64,000 bases of DNA, from assembly GCA_029449245.1 (NCBI GenBank), contig JANATF010000018.1, positions 248,001-312,000 on the forward strand. The letters run 5' to 3'. This DNA is from Mortierella alpina. Taxonomy: Eukaryota > Mortierellomycota > Mortierellomycetes > Mortierellales > Mortierellaceae. The notes under the pieces are model-generated. The model saw only the letters and a program-made list of their open reading frames with translations. It had not been told where the DNA came from and did no database searches. This document shows, piece by piece, positions 33,836 through 44,211 of this stretch. Both the position numbers and the translations under genes were made by a program. Numbering within the stretch: the first letter of the stretch is position 1; each line of letters opens with the position of its first letter.

Positions 33836-34342
33836 TCATTGAAATGGGTGACATTCAGGATGAGCTCCAATGAGGCAAACGAAACGATGAGGAACCAGCA
33901 TCAGAGAGATGCCTCCAGCGTCAATAAAGAAGAGAAGTCACTGTTTTGTGCCCTATAGTGCATAGGCGGTAGCTGCCAAGCAGGCTTGCTAGGATGGCAA
34001 GCTCAATGTGGCTGTATCGAAGGTCCACATGGCTCATGCATGGTCCTCACAAGGTGAGGGAATATCGTCGACGCTTGTGATCTGCGCATGGACCAGATAG
34101 GGGAAGGCAGCAATTCTTACCCCGAGGCATTTCTCTCACGTCGCACGTTGTGGCCGCCCATGTACAAGAGCCTTCCACAGCTGTAAGGCACGCAGCCGCA
34201 GGCCTTAAAGCCATGGTGATGTTCTGATGTCTTTCTTGGTCAAAGGTCTGTTTTTTCCTTCCCACTTCGTTTTCCAGTCATTAAGAGCCATCCGCAGCTG
34301 TAGTCCGTTGTGCACATTCACTCTATCCTACCTATTACCTTG
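33836..34342. other. Intergenic, no gene seen
   Basis: 5' side of the four-TM gene; nothing further can be supported. Confidence 0.5.
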
Positions 34343-35013
34343 ATGTACTGCAACAACTGCTGCCTCTGTCTCCCAATCAGGGGCGGGGGTATGTGGCTCT
34401 CGGCCGTCTGCATTCTTGTCAGCACACTTGGAGCCATCTTTTTCTTCATATGCGGATCCTCTCTTCTTTACTTCTCGCCATTAATCTCCTTCATTCTCGG
34501 TGGTATTTCCATTCTTCATGCCACCGCATCTCTGATCGCGTTCTGTGGCCTTTGCTGCGTAAGTAGTTCAGGTGATCATGACGGAACATGGGAAAAAGAT
34601 AATGTCTGCAGTGCTCCCTGAGATCGCTTTTTAATCTCTATAACATACATAACACCTTCTAGTGGTCATATATGCTACTCAGGATATTCGTCTACACACA
34701 GTGGATCCTGACCTTTGTCTCTGTGGCCAGGATCGGCGTCGTCGCGTTTGTGCTGCAGCGCGATCGGGACCAAATCACCAGCAGATGTCAATCAGGCACG
34801 GGTATCCAGGGCTTGGCTTCTATTAACGAGCTGCTGTGCAGGACGCCTGTCGACGGGGTTATATTGTCCTTTGTATTGATACTCTTGGTGGACTGGATCC
34901 TAAACGGGTATATGTACTTTGTGCTCTGGCGATTCTACGTCCGCATGCGAGATTATCCCGAAACCATCAAGGGCGAGACGTTCTCGTACGAGGAGGCACT
35001 GGACGAGCTTTGA
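34343..35013 (+). CDS. Small four-transmembrane protein
   Basis: Two exons (34343-34558 and 34663-35013; donor GTAAGT, acceptor TTCTAG) encode 188 residues. The start MYCNNCCLCLPIRGG is Cys-rich and would be cytosolic. TM helices lie at about 17-37, 43-70, 76-102 and 134-160. A loop of about 30 residues with two Cys (RCQSG, LLCRTP) separates TM3 and TM4. The C-terminus is acidic (YPETIKGETFSYEEALDEL). The alternative acceptor at 34681 would break the frame, which decided the splice choice. Family unknown; small tetraspan proteins of this build are frequent in Mucoromycota. Confidence 0.75.
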
Positions 35014-35128
35014 CAGACCACTATTCTGATTTCTAGACGAACGGCTCAATACAGATTTTTTGTTTCTACGCTTGTTCTTCTTGATCACTACGAGTGTCAG
35101 ACTTACGATTCTTGGAGACTAGACTGTC

Positions 35129-36556
35129 TTACAGCTTTACGTTCGGCCACTGCTTTGTTATCCGAATTCGTTCTTCCACTGAGAGTGGCTCCACAGCGTC
35201 GATCCTAAGCCGGTCAAGTTCCTTCAAGTCCGCCATACTCTGTAGATTCGCCAGGAACCCTTGCCGAAGCATCAAAATACCGCCCTCCTTCCAAAAACTG
35301 ATCCAAAGCCCTCTCAGTGCCGTCAAATGTCCGAGCTGTCGATACATGTACTCAACATACGGAAGACGCGGACACTCTGTTGCGCAGTCCTGCAGTTCTA
35401 GAGTGAGGTTCTCAAGTTTCGTACACACCCAGTCCTGGACGAGTAGCCGGGCTAACGTCTCCCCCTCATCCTCCCGATCTCCAACAATGTCCCTGCTGCG
35501 GTCAAAAAACTTGATCTTGAGTGCCAGGTCTATCAGTCGAGGGCATGCATTTGTGATGGAAAAGAGCTCAGCAGCCGAGTGAAGCCCCATGCCTGTCATA
35601 AGATCCAGCTTCGTTAACGTCAGCCGATGTTCCAGAATGATTGGTACGACGTTTCGGCACGCAAGTGGCATCTTGAGCGTGAGTAGACCAGCTGTACAGG
35701 CTTTGACCACCGCTGCAAGTTCCTTCCGAGTTGCGCTGCCCAGCTGAAGGTGTTGGAGTCGAGGACAGTACGTAGAGATGAGGGGCCCAAGTTTGATTAG
35801 AGTCGACTCTCCCTTCGATAATGGCAGTGACAACTTCTCCAGTAACGGACAGCGCTTCAGGAACTGAAGCACAATGGCGTCAAACACGCAGCGGTGCTCC
35901 TGGTCAATCGCAAAGTCCTTCATGCGACAGTCCTGTAGGTCGTCCATAGGCTCCCCTGGGGGGCCCGGTGCGTCCTCGTAGTATATATACGTAGCGACTC
36001 TTAGGCGCAGCCGCTCCAGACGTGTACAGTCGTTCCAGACCTTGGAGAGGTCCTCGACGGAGATGAACCCGCGGATAGATAGATCCAAACAGGTGAGCGA
36101 TGGGTGGTCCTTGACACAGCGTTCAAAGACGCCCGGAAATCTGTCGTCGACCGTCAGGCTCGCGAGCTGGACTCTTATGAGGCTCTTGTGTGCTTGGATG
36201 AAGCGGAACATGGTCTCGACAATGCCTTCGTTTTGCTGGCATGACGCGTTCAGTCGACACTTCAACGTGGTGAGATTCGGGAACACGGTCGATGGGGGTG
36301 CAAGCGAGCTGCTGAGAGGGAAAGCAGTCGCGAGGGTCTTTGTGCGGAAGCGGTAGCGGGATGATTCCAGGACGCGGATGAGTCGCCTTTGTTGGATGCT
36401 GGAGCTGATGCGGATAAATTTCCAGAGGATGGCATTGAAGACCTCGGACCATGCGCGACAGACGAGCGTGCATGAGACCTGGTCTTGGGTCGAGAGATGG
36501 AGCGCGATTTGGTCCTGGATCAGCGGGATGTCAAGGATAGAGATGGGCGACTTCAT
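35129..36556 (-). CDS. F-box/leucine-rich-repeat protein
   Basis: An intronless 475-residue frame. Residues 5-48 form an F-box (ILDIPLIQDQIALHLSTQDQ, then VSCTLVCRAWSEVF). The rest is a series of irregular LRRs such as HPSLTCLDLSIRGF, CTRLERLRLRV, CPLLEKLSLPL and CPRLQHLQLGSA. F-box proteins link substrates to SCF (Skp1-Cul1) ubiquitin ligases, with LRRs as the substrate side. These are a large, rapidly expanding family in Mortierella-like fungi, so no one-to-one orthologue is proposed. It is convergent with the four-TM gene, with 115 bp between stop codons. Confidence 0.85.
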   Translation of the reverse strand: MKSPISILDIPLIQDQIALHLSTQDQVSCTLVCRAWSEVFNAILWKFIRISSSIQQRRLIRVLESSRYRFRTKTLATAFPLSSSLAPPSTVFPNLTTLKCRLNASCQQNEGIVETMFRFIQAHKSLIRVQLASLTVDDRFPGVFERCVKDHPSLTCLDLSIRGFISVEDLSKVWNDCTRLERLRLRVATYIYYEDAPGPPGEPMDDLQDCRMKDFAIDQEHRCVFDAIVLQFLKRCPLLEKLSLPLSKGESTLIKLGPLISTYCPRLQHLQLGSATRKELAAVVKACTAGLLTLKMPLACRNVVPIILEHRLTLTKLDLMTGMGLHSAAELFSITNACPRLIDLALKIKFFDRSRDIVGDREDEGETLARLLVQDWVCTKLENLTLELQDCATECPRLPYVEYMYRQLGHLTALRGLWISFWKEGGILMLRQGFLANLQSMADLKELDRLRIDAVEPLSVEERIRITKQWPNVKL

Positions 36557-37715
36557 TGCATAGCTCCGCCAATGGCTTTAGGGAAAGAGAGTGAGGAGCG
36601 CACACGCATAGGTGTGAAGGCCAGCTTGAGGAGGATGGCGAAGGCGTGCCAATGACGGAGTGTTGTGATGGGCATCGACAGCGAGAGGCATTTGTATCGT
36701 ATAGACTCGTTTTTTGTTTTTTGATCCTCGGAGCAACCGCAGTGCTCTCGGTTGTGCCCTTTGGGGAGGCTTTGCGTGTGTCCACGCGCACGACAATGCT
36801 CCGTGCATATGCGGAGGATGGGACCGTCTTCAGGTATAGACGTGGTGGATTGCTTGCTGGCGCTGGACAAATGGCCAGCATTTATAGCCGCCGATTTGGC
36901 TTCGTCCTGTCCTGAACGCAACGGACTCTACGCTATGCTGCATGCGTACTTTGAAAGACCATCCATTCTAGCCTTGTTTCAGTACCGACGGCGCACCCGC
37001 TACTGAAGAGCGTGCTATTGTCGAAACGTACCATTCCCAGACACAACACCTGCTCTCCAGGCAGACGCAACGGGACGATACAAGATGTGCCATTTCCCAC
37101 AGTGTACCAGCTGCAGAAAGTGTGCCACGAGGTTGTTAACCTCGTGGCCTCTCTTTTACGCGGGGTAGCATGTTTCTTTTCCTCAAGGAGCCACGGCCGC
37201 AGTTATTATACACGTCGCAAGTTAGATTGCCTTTATCCATCGCGTCGATATCCAGGTCCTGTGAACAGCGACGAAGATTCATTTCGCCACGAGAACCAAA
37301 GGCAAACGTATGCCAACAGCATACACAGCACTATATCCGGGATTCCCTATATCCGTATTGGTCGCAAAGAAATGCGGACTTGTCTTTGATTTATGGCCGT
37401 GGCAATTCAATAGGCAGTGAGGAGCTGAAAGGCCTAAAGGGAGTTCATATCAGAACGGCGTTCTTGATGTTGTAAGCACTCTTCCCGACGCCGCCTTTTG
37501 CGCTGACGGAACGCCGCCTTTTGCATTGACGGAACGAACCTATGGTGAGGAGTGAGAATGATCGCTTCCCATTGCTCGCGTACCAATTGAGGTTCAGCCG
37601 TGCTCTACTTTTTATTACTGCCAAACCCTTTGATGAGTAAACAAAAAAGATCATTTCTTTCAGCATTTATTATAGGCAACGTATGTCTGTGGGTGTGGAG
37701 CTCCACGCCATGCAT
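36557..37715. other. Spacer with palindrome, no supported gene
   Basis: Weak frames on both strands look random. It holds the inverted repeat at 37125-37147 and a short tandem duplication at about 37492-37535 (CGCCGCCTTTTGC..TGACGGAA, two copies). Confidence 0.5.
37125..37147. repeat. Perfect 10-bp inverted repeat with 3-bp centre
   Basis: CCACGAGGTT, GTT, AACCTCGTGG. Confidence 0.8.
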
Positions 37716-37904
37716 CTACGTATTCGTAGGATTACAATTGCAGTCTGTTATCCAGGTGCAATATCCGCCACTTCTATGAATGCTTTTGCAGTAGTTGTCG
37801 CAAAAGAAAACGAGTGGACAGCCATGGTTGGCTTCAGCGACGGATGTAAGCAGCAATGCCACTGTAGCGGCGACGATTAGGCTGAAGAAAGTGTACTTGG
37901 TCAT
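37716..37904 (-). CDS. Secreted defensin-like (CS-alpha-beta) peptide 1
   Basis: An intronless 62-residue precursor. Signal peptide about 1-25 (ending VAEA), then a short Cys-rich mature part. The Cys spacing is C-x5-C-x3-C-x9-C-x5-C-x-C with Gly-Gly just before Cys4 (HRSGGYC), which is the CS-alpha-beta pattern of fungal and invertebrate defensins. There is no propeptide between the signal and the mature part. Such peptides commonly act on bacterial or fungal envelopes; here that is inference from the fold pattern. It is the first of three on the same strand between the two 7TM arrays. Could instead be a Cys-rich signalling or effector peptide. Confidence 0.75.
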   Translation of the reverse strand: MTKYTFFSLIVAATVALLLTSVAEANHGCPLVFFCDNYCKSIHRSGGYCTWITDCNCNPTNT

Positions 37905-38160
37905 TTTTTTTGTTGGAAGACGTTTAGTGAAAGTTTGTCAAGATGGAAGTAAAACACTGGTTGAAGGCGCGAATTCGGAAACCTTGTGAAAAAGCGAAAG
38001 GATGGTAGAGAACGAGAGAGAAAATGAGAGAAGGAGAGTGTGGTGCGCACGCGAATAAGAGCCAAGTTGATCTTTTCGCCAGGATGACAGGAAAAAAGGT
38101 CTCCGCCGAAGAGAAGGCCACCGTGGCCGCCAACTCCCGGATATCAATGTGGGTGCACTC

Positions 38161-38382
38161 TTATACTTTGTCTTCAGTCCAGCAAATGCATTTGCCATTG
38201 TGGGGGCCACTACATCGTCCAGCTTGATGGCTTTGGGATACGCAGTAGAGGGAGCATGCCTGCCGAGAGGGGCAAGGGCGATCGGACGGAAATATAGTTG
38301 CTGAGCTCGTGGCCATAAGGCCAGCCAAGACGATGGTCACGGAGGCAAGTATAGCGAGATAGTTCATCTTGAACTGCATCAT
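38161..38382 (-). CDS. Secreted defensin-like (CS-alpha-beta) peptide 2
   Basis: A 73-residue precursor (start MMQFKMNYLA; the second Met is 3 bp in). Signal peptide about 1-28. The Cys pattern is C-x5-C-x3-C-x9-C-x7-C-x-C with AGRC at Cys4, again CS-alpha-beta. Upstream on the minus strand a TATAAAA element lies at 38514-38520. The TAA stop sits within a TATAA sequence that could serve peptide gene 1. The N-terminus resembles that of peptide 3 (MQFK). Confidence 0.7.
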   Translation of the reverse strand: MMQFKMNYLAILASVTIVLAGLMATSSATIFPSDRPCPSRQACSLYCVSQSHQAGRCSGPHNGKCICWTEDKV

Positions 38383-38513
38383 GTTGTTTATCGGGTGTGG
38401 GGTTGACAGTGGGGGGATGTTCTTGTAGAGAGCTTGCTTGATAGAGGATGGGCTTGTCCGATCCAGGGAGGTTCTTGCTTGCGTACGGGTGATTCTTAGA
38501 AAAGAGGCACTGG

Positions 38514-38520
38514 TTTTATA
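38514..38520 (-). promoter_or_regulatory. Probable TATA box of defensin-like gene 2
   Basis: TATAAAA on the minus strand, 132 bp before the ATG at 38382. Confidence 0.45.
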
Positions 38521-39467
38521 GTGCGAAAAGAATCACCAAAGGTGCTGAGTACGCCACCTTACACCCGCATGTCAACATCAGGAGACAAAGGTGGAAAGTA
38601 GAAAAAAAAGATACCTGGTTGATTGCAGTCTGCAGATTGATTGAATCCAAAATCCAAGAGCATTCAGCAAGGAAAACGCGTCTACATTCCAGGACATTGG
38701 TACTTCCACTACCCGAGGCAAAGAGCCTCAAGATGCAGACAAAATACCGCTTGTTCACTTCACCACCCTCCCCCACAATCAACTTTTTTGGGAGCCCACT
38801 GATACGTGTTCAACCCGCAGAACTGTTACCACGTTGTCCCCGGTTCAGGAGTACTTGCCATATTATGCAAACATGCGTTACTCTATTTATTCCCCTACAT
38901 GCCCCTGGGTACTAAGAAATGGAAGATGGGCAGCTGCACAACTGTCTTAGTCGTAAATGTATCTAGCATCGACCATCCATACGCGTGGTCTTGATAAAAA
39001 AAGAAGGGTATGCAGACATGAACACTGGCGCACCCCATGTGTACCGAGCACGGCAACGGAAGTGCAAAAACGAAGCTGAATAGCAACAAAAATAGAATAC
39101 TAGTGCTATTATTTTTGCTGCATGCCCTCTAGGAGTCATGAGCGCCGCATTGGCAGCGAACCAACGAGCTTGGTTATATCACTCTAATTCATGGGGTATG
39201 ATCTAAGCGACGGACGGTGGGGGTGGGGGTGGATGAAACGAGTCCATTCTTAGGTAATCGCGAGCAATGCTTCTGATGCAACATAGTTGTCCCTCTTCGG
39301 ATTTGGGCACACATAGACTCAAGTTTTATAAGAAAACACGACTGCACCCTGAATCGGGGTGAATGGGTATGACAGAAAGGTGTAAACGACTATTCTGTGC
39401 CTCCGTGACCACAATGACCACAACTCATTCATGTGGAATGAACGGCTACTGAAGAACTTGATAATAT
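38521..39467. other. Spacer between defensin-like genes 2 and 3
   Basis: No gene is seen. A G-rich stretch (GGTGGGGGTGGGGGTGG) lies near 39217-39235. Confidence 0.5.
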
Positions 39468-39695
39468 CTAATCTTTGCCGTTTCGTGATTGACAGACGCA
39501 CCGAGAACGAAGGAAGCCTATGGTAAGGGCAGTGCAAAAGCCGTCGGGGAAGCCTCTCGCTGTGCATGCATGCTTGCACATTTCAGAAGTGCCAGGGCAA
39601 TCCGTGATATACCCCACAGACGGGCTCGCCACCGTAGTTGTGAACAAGGCGAGAGCCAGGGCAATGATGGACACTATGGGCCTCTTGAATTGCAT
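39468..39695 (-). CDS. Secreted defensin-like (CS-alpha-beta) peptide 3
   Basis: The ATG at 39695 gives 75 residues; it is chosen because MQFKRPIVSIIALALALF is a proper signal peptide start, while the longer upstream frame has none. Mature part: Cys pattern C-x6-C-x3-C-x9-C, a longer loop of 11 residues, then C-x-C (CVCQ), with DGFC at Cys4. It is a longer-loop variant of the family. A CATAAAAG element lies at 39794-39801, about 100 bp upstream. Confidence 0.65.
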   Translation of the reverse strand: MQFKRPIVSIIALALALFTTTVASPSVGYITDCPGTSEMCKHACTARGFPDGFCTALTIGFLRSRCVCQSRNGKD

Positions 39696-39762
39696 CTTGC
39701 AGGATCCTTGTGGTGTGTCGTGGTAAAGAATTAGAAATGCTTGGGTTGCCTGCCAGAAAAAA

Positions 39763-39963
39763 CTACAACGGCGGATGCGCGTCGAATCTCTTCCTTTTAT
39801 GCTGTAGCCACCTGCATCCATGTACCATCAATAGGACAATGGCGAGGTAGGCGATGATGGTAGCTAACGTGTAGAACGTCGAGGATACGCCTCCGGTAGC
39901 GATTAGGGTAGACACGGGACCCACCTGTTTTGCAAATGTGCGCTTCAGCGTTAGGGCAAGCAA
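39763..39963 (-). other. Frame with one possible TM segment; probably promoter of defensin-like gene 3
   Basis: The minus-strand frame reads FYTLATIIAYLAIVLLMVHG followed by basic residues and a stop. It has no suitable start and no partner exon. A TATA-like element lies inside it, so I favour promoter sequence or a 3' exon remnant. Confidence 0.2.
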
Positions 39964-40997
39964 CTAAAGTGTACTAAGAGCTGCTTTGAATAGATCTAAG
40001 ATCGAATTAGGAGATGCGAAACTTTATAAAGGTACCCAGGATTGCTACCATCGACCAGAGGGTAAATCAGAGGAACGATAACATGTGTGTCAGTCTGGAG
40101 CATGTGAGACTGGGCTGCTATCGGGAGGTACCCCTGCTGTCGAGTATTTCAGCGAGGGTCGAACAGATTCACTGCCAGACCTCTCTGAGAAAACTAGGCT
40201 TTTCGTGTTATTCTATAGCGTAACCCTGCAGCTGTTCAGAAAGCGATCCATGCCATCGTTCAATCCCTTCAGATCGGGATGGAATGAATCACTCCGCTAT
40301 CAATGGTGGGCTCAGCAATACCAAACGCCATCGAGAGAAGGCGAGGGCTAAAGCGCTTCCAAAGTGGCGGGCTACTTCAAGTCGAAGGCTCTGTCCAGTA
40401 CCACCGCCGTTGATCATCGCTTTTGAGGTTTGGATTTGAAAAGGCCCAGTTTTTTGGGCGATGCTCTCGTCGCGACAAACGCTGCTCGGCAGTATCAGGG
40501 GAGCTGGGGATCTTGCAACAAGCAAGCCGAAACTTTAAACATCTGCATTGGAGCATTATGAGCTCATATTTCGGACCATATGCCAGGTGCTTTCGTCCAA
40601 CTGATCAAACCTTCTGGGGAGCAGGCCGTTGCAAAACTACATTCTTGGTCTCTGTTCGCCAGCCGATATTTCGCATTACGTTGTTGAAGGCTGAAATAAA
40701 AGATCTCGACTATAGTTGACGGATGAATCGACTGTTTGCTCCATGATGACTGGAGGGCGGCATCGAGCTATTTAAGAGCAGGGCCGTGCATCAATTAACG
40801 TGCCGATATCTCACCTCGTACCTATGAACCGAGTGGAGAACAGTGACCTTTGATGAAGGCAACTTGCATTTCTGCAAGGCACGTCTTTCGAATGTTAAAC
40901 CGTTTTAACATTTTTTTTTTCCACTGTCGCATTTGTCATAAACGCCAGTAGTACCCTGCGCTTCCCAATACCATCACAGTACATCCCTTTGGTGTTC
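39964..40997. other. Spacer between the defensin-like cluster and R5
   Basis: No supported gene. It holds the 5' flank of R5; a T-run is at 40911-40920. Confidence 0.5.
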
Positions 40998-42870
40998 ATG
41001 GCGCATACCATCAGCAGCGCATATATGCCAACTGGTGTACCAACTTCACGGTCAACAGAATTATCGTCACCAGCAACACCATCACCTCTGTTTCCTGCAA
41101 AAACTACCTATGCATATCTTGACGACAGCAGTCTGTTCTGCGATTGGCAGCTCATCGCAACTAATTGCAGGGAGGAGCATATCACACGAATCATCCTCAT
41201 TGTCTCCTCCGTCCAGCATTTCCTAATAGCAGTCTACGCTATATGGTTAATCATCAAACGCAATGGAGGAGTCGACCGACAGATCTTTACTGGTTTGTTT
41301 ACCACGATTGGGAAAAGAACCCAACCCAGACCTGTAAGACCAAGTCGTTTTGAGGTGATGCGTCAACTCCGCAAGCAAGCACTTGTAGAGCTGACATGCT
41401 TGGGGAGGTATAATTTTTTTTTTTGCAATGCTGTTACCAATCGCCGTAGACACATTGGCTACTTTTCGGGTTTGCATTTGGCTGTATTCCCAAGTCGGCG
41501 TCCAACTTGATGCTGGTGTTTGACGTTTTTCGCGAGTTTCTCTGGGCCCGGGTCCTTTTCGACCAGCATTACTGGTAAAGCACTGGTCCTTGACCCACCT
41601 AATTATGTATCAACCAGATGGTACAACTACTTGATATTGATTCTTCTTGGGAGCATACCGCAGGTTTACAATCGCCGTTTTTAGTGTCATGTATATCGTT
41701 GGACTCCTCTACACGATCCCAGTCACAAGGCGCGAGGGGTCCTTTGGCATCTTCGAACCAGAACGCGTGGACGGATCTGAATACCATGAACCTGTCGAAC
41801 TCATATACCCAACTCCTCTCCAGAACAACATTTTCGTTGTCGTATTCCTTGTCATGGTTCTCATGATCGCAGTGGGTCCAGCTATCATATCTGCTTTGCT
41901 CTACCAAAGGGGAAGCTTCGAAGCTTCTAGGGTCTGGTTGACGGTACGCCACGTGATGTGGATTTGGATATTCTCTGTGCTAGCGATGATGTTCGCGTAC
42001 TATGGAATCAAGTTCACGCGTATTCTCAAAATGAACATCATCATCGCCGAGACCCGACTGGGCATGCCGTACACTCGATTTGGGTTAACCAACCTCAAGT
42101 CCAAGTCTCCAGCAAGATTCTTATTTATCATGCAACAGGTCACCGTCTTTGGGGCAGTGGCCTTGGGGATTGCTATCGTACTGATAGTTTCCAGCTTTAT
42201 AAGTTTCAGGGACAAAATCCTGGAAGCAAAGCTAGGACTATTCAGTCATTTCTACGCGTTCGCCTGGACCTGTGCACTTCCATTTTTTGGCGCTGCAAAG
42301 CTGGTCTTGGTGCACATGCAGCTGACCCGCAACAGATGGATGCAGCAGCGGCTCACTGGTTTGTACGGGCCAATTGATGGCAAGGAGCCATCTGTTGGTA
42401 TAGTCACGGATCCTAGCCCTACAAAGAGTCCTGCAGTGAGTGATCCATGTGTCTCCAGAGAAATAGACCTAAGGTTCCTGACTCTGGACTGTGAGATTGA
42501 GAATATGGCATTCAGGACCCTGACATGGTCATCCTATCACAGCGCATCGTCGTTCAGTTCAAATCCCATCACATCCACAGTACGCGAGTACATACGGCAT
42601 TTTTCATCGGAGGGCGCATCGACGCTGCCAACCGGCACGATCTTGTCTTCAAGGATCCATTGGGTGTCTTCAAGGGTCTACTGTGATGATCCAGTACGAG
42701 CGTATGTCATGCCTTCACTTTTGGCAACCGCCTCCCGCAGCACCGAGAACCCGTCCCTAGAGCAACGAGTCGAGGCAGGTGTTCATCTTGAAGCCCAGGC
42801 CCAAACGCCTACTGTACTCTATGAACCCTCGCAAAAGGCCTACCGCAACCTCGGGATCTTACAGGATTGA
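40998..42870 (+). CDS. 7TM receptor-like family member R5
   Basis: Exons 40998-41333, 41450-41574 (125 nt), 41664-42870; 555 residues. Features in order: a Ser/Thr/Pro-rich outside N-terminus, FCDWQLIATNC, TM1, the inner loop IKRNGGVDRQIFTGLFTTIG, TM2 in exon 2 (THWLLFGFAFGC), TM3 after the split Trp codon, then VTRREGSFGIFEPERVDG, TM4, TM5, KFTRILKMNIIIAETRLGMP, KSKSPARFLFIMQQ, TM6 and TM7, and a Ser-rich tail ending YEPSQKAYRNLGILQD. It is the first of three plus-strand copies. R5 and R6 are the closest pair in the window and share long flanks, so they arose by a recent tandem duplication of about 3.2 kb. Confidence 0.85.
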
Positions 42871-44211
42871 TCCCTGCACTTCCTTTTCTCATTCCACGTT
42901 ATCGCCCACAGTCCACCTAATTCCACTATACTTCAGCCTAATAATGATGTGTTTTTTTTGCTTGAAAGCCATGGGTACGAGTTGTTGAAAATGGACCAGC
43001 AAAGAAAGGCTTAATCGAATGACTCTTGAAAAACTTCGCAAGAGAACCTCTACTTTAGCAGTCGACTAGTTTTGCTGAAAGGCAGGCTGAACTCGAGCGA
43101 TGGACGTTCATTGACTGGGTGTCTGAGCGGTAATCCATTGTTGCTGAATCCAAGAACATTGCAAAGCTGCATGTGCCATTGGTATAGGAACACAGCGGGA
43201 CAAGAGAGAGGTTGATGATGAGGTAGCAATGCCGTTCACTGCGGCAAGAGAAATAAAGGGGGGTTAGCAGGATCACATAATTCGGGTGAGGAGCTCAAGT
43301 CCAAAAGAGCATCGACAAGATCCATGGATTAGCGCATAGCATCAAGCTTCAAGAAACGTCTCCTTTTCCGCACCAAAGCAGAGCCCCCTTGATTGATGTA
43401 ATGAGGTCAGTCCTCGGCCTGGATGAACCTTCCGGCAAAGCCGGCCGGGCCTTGAACATTCCGGAGGAGGTTACCTAGACTGTCAAAGGTAAGCGGATGC
43501 AAAGATGGGGGAAAAAATTCTATTATGCGATCCGCTGTGAACTGTTGTCATGAACATGCGCTTTCAGGCTGAATGCGCCAATAGAGCAGCTTCTTCTGCC
43601 TAGGCCGCAATAACTAAGTGTCGGCTCGCCTTCAATATCCGCACGCAGGACCTTGTGGAGCTAGTCGTTGCCTGGGCCAGTAAAAACGCTGTTCCGAATG
43701 TCGCACCAAACCTCGCGCTAGTCATTTAAGCCTTAGTGTGCCCTTGTACATGCTTGGTCCTCCTCCCCTCCCTCCTCCCTCCTATAGTCATAGTCATCGT
43801 TCCGGAATTTTTGCAAAAGTTTAATTGTACCTCCGCCATGCCGGACATCATGCATTGGCTTTGCGTCCAGCCTTGGAGGCCAGTCTTGGAGGTCATGCAC
43901 AGTATGGGGGTCTTTGTTGAGGAGCTATTGGTCGCCAACTTAAGGCACTAAACAAGACCCCAGTAGTGAACCGAGATGACTATTAGAACGAATCTAAACC
44001 TGCGATACTTTTAGAAAGGAAAACAAGGGCAATCATCTTCACGATGGTCTAGTCTCATTCGACGAAGGACGCGCGGTGCCCATACACCCCGCAGTTCACT
44101 TTACAGTACTACATTGATACATATCCCCCTTGAGCCTTCATCGTTAACCCTTTTGCTTGTACGTTGTCCTTTTGTATCCTATCGCAGTATCCCACCCGTC
44201 TAACCACAGGA
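42871..44211. repeat. Intergenic unit R5-R6, duplicated as R6-R7
   Basis: It matches 46063-47301 nearly end to end: TTCCTTTTCTCATTCCA near the start, the AACGCTGTTCCGAATGTCGC block (43690 / 46877), and the upstream region of R6 / R7 (CACTAAACAAG). No gene was supported in it. Confidence 0.85.

Noticed and set aside
36553-36921. Minus-strand frame upstream of the F-box gene
   Set aside because: Overlapping frames on both strands here have low-complexity, random-looking composition, and no start or splice logic supports them.
39763-39963. Possible single-TM protein
   Set aside because: No start codon before the hydrophobic stretch, and the defensin-like gene 3 promoter must lie here.
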